Shown one piece after another: positions 1 through 5,264 of a stretch of 44,807 bases of DNA (positions are counted from its first letter, which is position 1; each line of letters begins with the position of its first letter). Below the pieces are notes generated by a model. The model was given only the letters and a program-made list of their open reading frames with translations. It searched no databases and was not told where the DNA came from. The translations under genes were made by a program, and so were the position numbers. Location: contig SVPZ01000023.1 in NCBI GenBank assembly GCA_015065605.1, positions 1 to 44,807 of the forward strand, read 5' to 3'. The stretch comes from Oscillospiraceae bacterium. GTDB lineage: Bacteria > Bacillota > Clostridia > Oscillospirales > Acutalibacteraceae.

Positions 1-126
1 AGTAAGACCAGCAGGATTGAGAGCGTCGGTAAAATATGCTCCCAAAAGGACGAATAAGATGTTAGGTCCGAAAAAACAAGAACCATAGAGAAACTCTTTC
101 CATTTTTTGTCTAAAGATACTACCAA
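1..126 (-). CDS. MFS (GPH sugar-type) transporter, N-terminal fragment
   Basis: This is a partial gene cut by the window edge; only about 42 N-terminal residues are visible. The start is a TTG at 126-124, preceded on the minus strand by an AGAGGTG ribosome binding site. The visible peptide contains KKWKEFLYGSCFFGPN followed by a hydrophobic stretch and GAYFTDALNPAGL. An aromatic-glycine-FGPN run leading into the first membrane segment resembles glycoside-pentoside-hexuronide type MFS permeases, which carry sugars with a cation. The family assignment rests on this short stretch alone, so the substrate is unknown. A strong promoter with a palindromic operator lies just upstream, suggesting inducible expression. 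Confidence 0.55.
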   Translation of the reverse strand, partial: MVVSLDKKWKEFLYGSCFFGPNILFVLLGAYFTDALNPAGLT

Positions 127-142
127 TGTTTTACACCTCTCT

Positions 143-170
143 TATTTTGCGACACAAGTGTCGCAAAATA
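143..170. promoter_or_regulatory. Perfect 13-bp inverted repeat, probable repressor operator
   Basis: The arms TATTTTGCGACAC and GTGTCGCAAAATA are perfect inverted repeats with a two-base AA centre. The palindrome touches the -10 box and covers the predicted transcription start and leader of the MFS gene, the classic position for a repressor. The size and symmetry fit a TetR-type dimer site, but this is inference: no regulator gene is visible in the window. There is no T tract after it in either direction, so it is unlikely to be a terminator. Confidence 0.65.
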
Positions 171-198
171 GTATATCATTGAAAATCCTGTATGTCAA
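170..198 (-). promoter_or_regulatory. Sigma-A promoter of the MFS gene
   Basis: Read on the minus strand, a perfect -35 box TTGACA (198-193) is followed by a 17-base spacer and the -10 box TATACT (175-170). The expected start of transcription falls near 163, inside the palindrome at 143-170. Confidence 0.8.
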
Positions 199-222
199 GA
201 CAATGACTGCAAAAAAATAAAA

Positions 223-247
223 AGACAGATATTCAGATTAGTTGTCG
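223..247 (-). terminator. Possible minus-strand terminator-like hairpin
   Basis: Arms around CAGATATTC and GAATATCTG form a 9-bp stem with a 12-base loop. On the minus strand the hairpin is followed by CTTTTTATTTTTTT. It would stop minus-strand readthrough before the MFS promoter. The stem is AT-rich, so this is tentative. Confidence 0.4.
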
Positions 248-414
248 AATATCTGCTTCTAAAAACTCAAATCGTTGTAAATGATAAAAACAAGAGAAAA
301 AGGGTTGCTTTGGCAAAATAATTGCTAAATCAGCCCTTTATATTTTGTTTCGGTGGCGTATTTTACTTCTTCACTATTCACTATTACTTATTATCTCAAA
401 TCGATGGATACGGT

Positions 415-536
415 GCGCTCTCGGTTTATGCCGACGGCTCCGAGCCGTGTACGGCAAAACCTTCGTGCTGCCGACTCGGGCAGTCCGTAAAGGCTGTCGC
501 GCCTTTGCGGCTGCTTCGACGAACCCGATAATTCTT
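415..536. repeat. Hairpin-rich degenerate intergenic repeat (copy 1)
   Basis: The 127-653 region has no convincing gene. Its GC-rich middle is a chain of short inverted repeats: ACGGCTC/GAGCCGT with a one-base centre (about 435-450), CTGCC/GGCAG (about 469-484), and CCGTAAAGGC against GCCTTTGCGG (about 488-513). It shares the word AAAACCTTCGTGCT with the similar tract at 1787-1865 (AAAATCTTTCGTGCT). Both tracts lie beside a broken tRNA 3' end. Open reading frames through it overlap one another and have no ribosome binding site. The repeat-family assignment is inferred from two copies. Confidence 0.45.
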
Positions 537-547
537 CTTGTACTATG

Positions 548-559
548 CTTCTCCCACCA
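548..559 (+). repeat. Detached copy of the tRNA-Tyr 3' end (inverted)
   Basis: CTTCTCCCACCA here equals the last 12 bases, including CCA, of the tRNA-Tyr gene at 1656-1740, but in opposite orientation. As after the real tRNA, a terminator hairpin containing GAAAAACC follows at once. With 1656-1667 it forms an inverted repeat bounding the accessory block. A chance match is possible, but the adjoining terminator argues against it. Confidence 0.55.
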
Positions 560-598
560 AAACGAAAAACCACCCTGATGGGTGGTTTTTCGTTTTGG
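557..598. terminator. Strong bidirectional terminator hairpin
   Basis: A perfect 19-bp stem (557-575 with 580-598) encloses the loop TGAT. GC-rich CCACCC/GGGTGG at the tip sits on an A/T-rich base, so a U tract forms on either strand. It lies downstream of the minus-strand operon 654-1410 and should end that transcript. Confidence 0.8.
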
Positions 599-653
599 CT
601 AATAGTAACCAAACGGAGCAGAACCGAGGTAAGAGTAAACAAAAGTACACCTA

Positions 654-1067
654 TTATCTGTCAACCTCGGCTCGTTCAAATTTAATTTTGAACGTAAACT
701 CTTCAGGATCGGAATCGAAATCTTGCAGATCAATTTCTAAAGTATAGTAGTTGCCGTGGTCAACAAGTCTGTCTGCTAACCACCAAACTTTATCTCTGCC
801 TTCTAAAGAAATATCCTCAGTTAGAATCCTATAATTGAAAAGACGAATCTCTTTCACCTCATTGTCATATAGCGCACCTTTTGCGTTAATTCTCAAGGTT
901 ATGAGGTTTCGATTGTATTTATTCTTTTCGCCAACAAATTTATGATAGTCGAACGGAAACTCAAATAATTCAACACCTATAATACAAGCGTCATGTAAAC
1001 CACCGATCCAATACCATTGCGGAGTATTGTCAGGATAATTTGAAATATACACTTTACCTTTTGACAT
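654..1067 (-). CDS. Hypothetical protein, 137 aa
   Basis: I do not recognise the family. The predicted protein is small, acidic and soluble, with alternating short strands and no signal peptide or membrane segment. Visible landmarks are WYWIGGLHDACI near the N-terminus, EVKEIRLFNYRIL in the middle, and an acidic strand-rich C-terminus (TLEIDLQDFDSDPEEF). Three ATG codons in a row (1073, 1070, 1067) follow AAGGAG; the third has the best spacing (7 bases) and is chosen. The gene starts inside the end of the upstream four-helix-bundle gene (14-base overlap), so the two are probably translationally coupled. A longer reading to 1187 is possible in frame but runs through the upstream gene without a binding site. 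Confidence 0.7.
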   Translation of the reverse strand: MSKGKVYISNYPDNTPQWYWIGGLHDACIIGVELFEFPFDYHKFVGEKNKYNRNLITLRINAKGALYDNEVKEIRLFNYRILTEDISLEGRDKVWWLADRLVDHGNYYTLEIDLQDFDSDPEEFTFKIKFERAEVDR

Positions 1068-1410
1068 CATCATTCTCCTTTGCTGTGTTGATGGAGGAGA
1101 TGAGTATTCTGCGAATCGATCCGCAATCGTGCAATACAGTTTTTGCGACATCATCAGAGATAACGCTCGCTTTTTGTGCGATTTCAATCCAGTATTCTGT
1201 TTCGTAGCACTCCTTTAAAGCAATCTGCAACTTGGCGATAAAATCGGGACGGCTGTGCGCATATTTCGCCTCGCGGATATTTGCTCCAATACTCGTTCCG
1301 CTTCGTTCAAGCTGATTTGACAGAGAATAATGTCCTTTTATGTTTTCTGTCAGTTTTAAGATTTGAATTGCAAATTCTGTTGACATATCTGCAAGCTTGT
1401 TTTCAGCCAT
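1054..1410 (-). CDS. Four-helix-bundle protein (23S rRNA intervening-sequence protein family)
   Basis: The 118-residue protein matches the S23/IVS-protein type: NKLADMSTEFAIQILKLTEN, then LSNQLERSGTSIGANIREA and IALKECYETEYWIE, four amphipathic helices in order. The RSGTSIGANIREA motif is the family hallmark. Members occur inside 23S rRNA intervening sequences and as free genes, and the fold is shared with the Avd protein of diversity-generating retroelements; the biochemical role is poorly known, though RNA or DNA binding has been proposed. The start is ATG 1410, 8 bases after GAGG; a GTG at 1419 is too close to that site. It has its own promoter (1432-1460) and overlaps the next gene. A hairpin array lies directly upstream, and tRNA genes beyond it. 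Confidence 0.85.
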   Translation of the reverse strand: MAENKLADMSTEFAIQILKLTENIKGHYSLSNQLERSGTSIGANIREAKYAHSRPDFIAKLQIALKECYETEYWIEIAQKASVISDDVAKTVLHDCGSIRRILISSINTAKENDDVKR

Positions 1411-1431
1411 CAAGATCACCTCGTTAAATAC

Positions 1432-1460
1432 AGTATATCACAGATTTCAATGCTTTTCAA
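1432..1460 (-). promoter_or_regulatory. Promoter of the four-helix-bundle operon, abutting the hairpin array
   Basis: On the minus strand, TTGAAA (1460-1455) and TATACT (1437-1432) are 17 bases apart. The -35 box directly touches the first TGAAAT unit of the hairpin array, so anything binding the array could affect this promoter. Confidence 0.7.
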
Positions 1461-1618
1461 TGAAATCGCGCAAAGCGCGATGAAATCCGAGCAAGCTCGG
1501 ATGAAATCTGCTAACACAGATGAAATTAAATCCACCCACCCGCCGTCGAGGCGGATTTCATCCCCGCAGGGGATTTCATCATCGAAGATGATTTCACCCA
1601 CCCGTAAGGGTGGATTTA
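1461..1618. repeat. Array of short hairpins separated by TGAAA / TTTCA
   Basis: The left half has TGAAA at 1461, 1481, 1502 and 1521, separating three hairpins (1466-1480 TCGCGC/GCGCGA; 1486-1501 TCCGAGC/GCTCGGA; 1507-1520 TCTG/CAGA). The right half is the mirror: hairpin 1540-1554 (CCGCC/GGCGG), TTTCA, 1561-1573 (TCCCC/GGGGA), TTTCA, 1579-1591 (TCATC/GATGA), TTTCA, 1598-1613 (CCACCC/GGGTGG). TAAATCCACCC (1527-1537) pairs with GGGTGGATTTA (1608-1618). Stem sequences differ but separators are kept, and the separator inverts at the centre. It has no coding potential, and is not a CRISPR because spacers are palindromes. Confidence 0.85.
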
Positions 1619-1621
1619 GTT

Positions 1622-1655
1622 GAAAAACCGACTTGTCGAAACAAGTCGGTTTTTC
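1622..1655. terminator. Terminator of the tRNA operon
   Basis: A perfect 15-bp stem (1622-1636 with 1641-1655) has a four-base loop. On the minus strand it follows the tRNA-Tyr CCA end directly, and the 3' arm ends in GGTTTTTC. It separates the tRNA transcript from the hairpin array. Confidence 0.8.
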
Positions 1656-1740
1656 TGGTGGGAGAAGATGGATTCGAACCATCGAAGTCGAAGACAACAG
1701 ATTTACAGTCTGCCCCCTTTGGCCGCTCGGGAATTCTCCC
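1656..1740 (-). tRNA. tRNA-Tyr (anticodon GTA)
   Basis: This is an 85-base class II tRNA with CCA encoded. The acceptor arms GGGAGAA and TTCTCCC pair. The anticodon loop is CTGTAAA (anticodon GTA) on the stem GCAGA/TCTGT. There is a long variable arm, and the T loop is GGTTCGAATCC. It is co-oriented with and downstream of tRNA-Thr, and is followed directly by a terminator. Confidence 0.95.
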
Positions 1741-1758
1741 ATATTTAGTTTTTGCGTT

Positions 1759-1786
1759 GTCACACCAATGGAGCTGGTGGACGGAC
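1759..1786 (-). repeat. 28-base duplicate of the tRNA-Thr 3' end
   Basis: These 28 bases are identical to 1934-1961: the last 18 bases of the tRNA-Thr gene plus 10 bases beyond its CCA, in the same orientation. Only the 3' end is copied, so it cannot make a tRNA. The two copies flank a 147-base hairpin-rich insert, the picture left by an insertion at the tRNA 3' end or by a tandem duplication. Confidence 0.85.
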
Positions 1787-1865
1787 AAAGCTTTTCCTTG
1801 CGGAAAATCTTTCGTGCTTGGTCACCGCACGTTCCGTGCAGTACCGCCCTGCGCACTGCGACACT
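1787..1865. repeat. Hairpin-rich degenerate intergenic repeat (copy 2)
   Basis: Short inverted repeats follow one another: TTTTCC/GGAAAA (about 1793-1808), GCACG/CGTGC (about 1827-1839) and GCAG/CTGC. It shares AAAATCTTTCGTGCT with copy 1 at 415-536 (AAAACCTTCGTGCT). It lies in the insert between the two copies of the tRNA-Thr 3' end. The remainder (1866-1933) is AT-rich and includes the palindrome ACAATT-ATC-AATTGT near 1869. Confidence 0.45.
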
Positions 1866-1943
1866 AAAAACAATTATCAATTGTTTTCTTAACGTGTCTT
1901 ACCCTCTTAGGCTTCAAGTCCGTTTTTTGACTCGTCACACCAA

Positions 1944-2019
1944 TGGAGCTGGTGGACGGACTTGAACCCCCGACCTGCTGATTACAAATCAGCTGCTCTA
2001 CCAACTGAGCTACACCAGC
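1944..2019 (-). tRNA. tRNA-Thr (anticodon TGT)
   Basis: This is a 76-base tRNA with CCA encoded: acceptor GCTGGTG/CACCAGC, D arm GCTCAGTTGGTAGAGC, anticodon stem GCTGA/TCAGC with loop TTTGTAA (anticodon TGT), and T loop GGTTCAAGTCC. It is the first gene of the minus-strand tRNA operon and sits behind a consensus-like promoter. Part of its 3' end is duplicated at 1759-1786. Confidence 0.95.
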
Positions 2020-2038
2020 AAATTTAGAACGCTAAAAT

Positions 2039-2067
2039 ACTATACCACAAGAGGTCAGTTATGTCAA
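2039..2067 (-). promoter_or_regulatory. Promoter of the tRNA-Thr / tRNA-Tyr operon
   Basis: On the minus strand, TTGACA (2067-2062) and TATAGT (2044-2039) are separated by 17 bases. The predicted start is 10-15 bases before the tRNA-Thr 5' end. Confidence 0.8.
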
Positions 2068-2156
2068 GCATTTTTTTAAAAAATTCGTAAATGTATTATT
2101 TTTTGAAAACCGTCAACAATATGAATGAAACTTTTTTATGAAAGGAAAATGAAAAA

Positions 2157-3494
2157 ATGAAAAGAATTTTATCGGTATTTTTATGCGCGGTTTTGGTTAT
2201 CAGCCTTGCGTTTTGTCTTGCGGGGTGTAAGAGCACAACCGCGGCAGACAACATTTATTTTTTGAACTTTAAGCCTGAAGTAAGTATGGTCTATGAGAAA
2301 ATTGCAAAAGAATACGAAAAAGAAACCGGAATTAAGGTTAAGGTGGTAACCGCTGCTGCTAATACCTATGAGCAGACTTTGAAAAGCGAAATAGCGAAAA
2401 GTAATCCGCCTACTATTTTTCAGGTTAACGGCCCCATCGGATTTGCTAGCTGGAAGAATTATTGCGCCGACCTTACAGACAGCGCTATTTACGAATATCT
2501 TGCTGATAAATCTCTGGCAATAAAGGAAAACGAAAGAGTATATGCGATTCCTTACGTGGTAGAAGGTTACGGCATTATATATAATAATGAAATAATGGAA
2601 AAATATTTTGCGCTTGCTGATAAAAAATCTTCCCTTAAAAGCGCAAAGGATATTAAATCCTTTAGCGACCTTAAAACTGTGGTTGAGGATATGACCGCTA
2701 AAAAGGCTCAACTAGGTATAGAGGGTGTATTTGCTTCCACCTCGCTTCTTGGCGGTGAACAGTGGCGTTGGCACAGCCATCTTGCAAGTATTCCTCTTTA
2801 TTATGAACTCAGGGAAAAACACGCTGACCTTGACCCCATAGTTGCGGCAACCAATGCAACCGATATTGAGTTTAAATATGCCGATAACTTTAAAAATATT
2901 TTCGACCTTTACGTTAACAACTCTGTAAGCGAAAAAACACTTCTTGGCTCTAAGTCGGTGAACGATTCGATGGCTGAATTTGCAACCGGTAAATGCGCAA
3001 TGGTGCAAAACGGTACTTGGGCGTGGTCGCAGATAAGCGAAGTGGCAGGCAACAAAGTAAAGGAAGAAAATATAGGTATGCTTCCTGTTTTTATGGGAAT
3101 CAGCGGGGAAGAGCATCACGGTTTATGTATAGGCACCGAAAATTATCTTGCCGTAAACAGCAAGGCGTCAGCCGAACAGCAGAAAATGTCGCTTGATTTT
3201 CTTTCGTGGCTTTTTGGTAGTGAAAAGGGTAAAAAATTCGTTAAGGATGAACTTAAATTCGCTACTCCATTTACTACGTTAAAGGATTCTCAACCCGATG
3301 ACCCTCTTGCAAAAGAAATGGCGCGCTATATGAACGACCAAAATATAACCTCTGTTCCTTGGGTGTTCGTAGGCTTCCCCAGTGAAAAATTCAAAACCTC
3401 TTTTTCCGACGAGCTTCTTTTATACGTTCAGTCGGGCAAAAGCTTTGATGAAATAAAAGAAATAATTAAAAATAAATGGAAAAGTGAGCGATAA
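2157..3494 (+). CDS. Sugar ABC transporter substrate-binding lipoprotein
   Basis: This 445-residue extracellular solute-binding protein (family 1, MalE/UgpB type) should capture a sugar or oligosaccharide at the cell surface and hand it to the two permeases that follow. It has a lipoprotein signal peptide with lipobox LAGC (Cys24). The mature part starts with a strand-rich lobe (NIYFLNFKPE), has the typical YEKETGIKVKVV segment, and a second lobe with EFATGKCAMVQNGTWAW, a hallmark of this family. The start is ATG 2157, after AAAGGAAAA. The downstream permease begins two bases after the stop, so the three genes form one operon. I see no clear promoter or catabolite-response element in the 135 bases upstream. 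The ligand cannot be told from sequence. Confidence 0.93.
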   Translation: MKRILSVFLCAVLVISLAFCLAGCKSTTAADNIYFLNFKPEVSMVYEKIAKEYEKETGIKVKVVTAAANTYEQTLKSEIAKSNPPTIFQVNGPIGFASWKNYCADLTDSAIYEYLADKSLAIKENERVYAIPYVVEGYGIIYNNEIMEKYFALADKKSSLKSAKDIKSFSDLKTVVEDMTAKKAQLGIEGVFASTSLLGGEQWRWHSHLASIPLYYELREKHADLDPIVAATNATDIEFKYADNFKNIFDLYVNNSVSEKTLLGSKSVNDSMAEFATGKCAMVQNGTWAWSQISEVAGNKVKEENIGMLPVFMGISGEEHHGLCIGTENYLAVNSKASAEQQKMSLDFLSWLFGSEKGKKFVKDELKFATPFTTLKDSQPDDPLAKEMARYMNDQNITSVPWVFVGFPSEKFKTSFSDELLLYVQSGKSFDEIKEIIKNKWKSER

Positions 3495-3496
3495 TC

Positions 3497-4342
3497 TTGC
3501 AAGGAAAAATTTTAAGTAAATATTTTCCTGTTTTTGTGTTGCCGACGCTTTTAGCATTTACCATAGTGTTTTTAATACCCTTTATAGCGGGTGTTTATCT
3601 TTCATTCACCTCGTTTACCACCGTAACCGACGCTTCTTTCGTGGGTTTACAAAACTACAAGGCGGTATTTTCCGACTCTGAGTTCGGATATTCCTTCCTT
3701 TTTACCTTTCTTTTTGCGGTGGTGTCGGTTATTACGGTAAATCTTATTGCCTTTGGTTTGGCGCTTTTACTGACCGGTAAAATAAAGGGCACCAACTTTT
3801 TCAGAACGGTGTTTTTTATGCCTAATCTTATAGGCGGTATAGTGCTTGGCTATATTTGGCAGCTTATTATAAACGGTATTCTTTTAAGGTACGGATATTC
3901 TATAACCAGTAACGAGGGCTTTGGTTTTTTGGGCCTTGTAGCCCTTATGAATTGGCAGATGATCGGTTATATGATGATAATATATATTGCAGGAATACAG
4001 AATATCCCCACCCAACTTCTTGAAGCGGCAAAGGTGGACGGTGCCTCCTATCCTACCTTGCTCGGAAAAATTATTATTCCCTCGGTTATGCCTTCGATTA
4101 CTATTTGTCTGTTTTTAACCATAACGAATTCCTTTAAACTATTTGACCAGAATCTTGCCTTGACTGCAGGAGCGCCTGCGGGTAAAACACGTATGCTCGC
4201 TCTTGATATTTACGAAACCTTTTACGGCAGAGTTGGGTACGAGGGTATAGGACAGGCGAAAGCGGTGATATTCTTTCTGCTTGTCGCACTGATTTCTCTT
4301 TTACAACTTTATATAACGAGTAAAAAGGAGCACGAAGCATAA
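3497..4342 (+). CDS. Sugar ABC transporter permease (MalF/UgpA type)
   Basis: This inner-membrane permease of 281 residues has about six hydrophobic segments and the EAA loop near residues 175-200 (EAAKVDGASYPTLLGKIIIP), which docks the ATPase. It is a binding-protein-dependent importer subunit that pairs with the next gene product. The start is TTG at 3497, two bases after the binding-protein stop; no better start exists nearby and the binding site is weak, which suggests coupling to the upstream gene. The last base of its stop codon is the A of the next ATG (TAATG). Confidence 0.93.
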   Translation: MQGKILSKYFPVFVLPTLLAFTIVFLIPFIAGVYLSFTSFTTVTDASFVGLQNYKAVFSDSEFGYSFLFTFLFAVVSVITVNLIAFGLALLLTGKIKGTNFFRTVFFMPNLIGGIVLGYIWQLIINGILLRYGYSITSNEGFGFLGLVALMNWQMIGYMMIIYIAGIQNIPTQLLEAAKVDGASYPTLLGKIIIPSVMPSITICLFLTITNSFKLFDQNLALTAGAPAGKTRMLALDIYETFYGRVGYEGIGQAKAVIFFLLVALISLLQLYITSKKEHEA

Positions 4343-5178
4343 TGGAAAAACAAAATAAATTTCTTAACGCTCTGTTTTTTGTGTTGCTTTGCGCCTTTGC
4401 CGTAGTTTTCCTTTTTCCCGTGGCTATCGTGCTTATAAATTCTTTTAAAACTAAATTTAATATAAGCACCTCACCTTTTTCGCTCCCCCTTGGCGAAACC
4501 TTTGCGGGAATTGAAAATTATATAACGGGTATTAAAGCGACGGGACTTCCTACGGCGTTTTTCTGGTCGCTGTTCGTTACCGTGCTGAGCGTGGGCGCCA
4601 TACTTCTTTTTACCTCTATGACTGCTTGGTATATTGTTAGAGTAAAAGGGGTATTTAACAAAATCTTTTATTATTTACTTCTTTTTTCAATGATAGTACC
4701 CTTTCAGATGGTAATGTTCACAATGTCAAAGGCTGCAAATTTATTAAGACTTGATAACCCGTTAGGCCTTGTGGTTATATATCTGGGTTTTGGGGCGGGA
4801 CTTTCTACCTTTATGTTTGTGGGCTTTATAAAATCGATACCGTTAAGCATAGAGGAAGCGGCAACTATCGACGGCTGCTCTCCGCTTCAGACCTTTTTTC
4901 TGGTGGTACTGCCTCTTTTAAAGCCCACCGCAATAACTATAGCGATACTTGATACTATGTGGATATGGAACGACTATCTTTTACCCTATCTGACGGTAGG
5001 ACACGACTATAAAACCATTCCCATAGCGGTGCAATATTTAAAGGGCGGTTACGGAAGCGTTGATATGGGCGCTATGATGGCGATGCTTATGCTTTCAATA
5101 GTTCCCGTGGTGTTTTTTTACCTTTTTTGTCAGAAATATATTATAAAAGGTGTGGCTTCGGGCGCAGTTAAGGGATAA
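4342..5178 (+). CDS. Sugar ABC transporter permease (MalG/UgpE type)
   Basis: This 278-residue partner permease has six predicted membrane segments and the EAA motif (EEAATIDGCSPLQTFFLVVLP). The pattern NDYLLPYLTV before the last segments is usual for the MalG/UgpE side. It overlaps the preceding stop by one base. No ABC ATPase gene follows: the operon stops here and the next gene has its own promoter. In Firmicutes such CUT1 systems commonly borrow a shared MsmK/UgpC-type ATPase encoded elsewhere, which is the likely arrangement. Confidence 0.93.
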   Translation: MEKQNKFLNALFFVLLCAFAVVFLFPVAIVLINSFKTKFNISTSPFSLPLGETFAGIENYITGIKATGLPTAFFWSLFVTVLSVGAILLFTSMTAWYIVRVKGVFNKIFYYLLLFSMIVPFQMVMFTMSKAANLLRLDNPLGLVVIYLGFGAGLSTFMFVGFIKSIPLSIEEAATIDGCSPLQTFFLVVLPLLKPTAITIAILDTMWIWNDYLLPYLTVGHDYKTIPIAVQYLKGGYGSVDMGAMMAMLMLSIVPVVFFYLFCQKYIIKGVASGAVKG

Positions 5179-5202
5179 TTAAATATAATAAGTAAAATTA
5201 TG

Positions 5203-5231
5203 TTGACATTTCGAGGTATAAAATGTATTAT
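5203..5231 (+). promoter_or_regulatory. Promoter of the first dockerin protein gene
   Basis: TTGACA (5203-5208), a 17-base spacer and TATTAT (5226-5231). It sits between the permease stop and the 5265 start, so the dockerin gene can be expressed independently of the ABC operon. Confidence 0.8.
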
Positions 5232-5264
5232 TAAAATGTATAGATATTTCTCGGAGGAAATAAT

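Noticed and set aside
345-642. Several overlapping short frames on both strands
   Set aside because: They cross the hairpin-rich tract and the terminator at 557-598, lack binding sites, and resemble no protein.
1054-1410. Avd protein of a diversity-generating retroelement
   Set aside because: The four-helix-bundle fold is shared, but there is no reverse transcriptase and no template/variable repeat pair in the window.
1461-1618. CRISPR array
   Set aside because: The separators are only five bases and the spacers are palindromes; the repeat inverts in the middle. No cas genes are nearby.
1416-1880. Minus-strand reading frame of 154 codons
   Set aside because: It runs through the hairpin array, terminator and tRNA-Tyr gene, which explain the sequence better.
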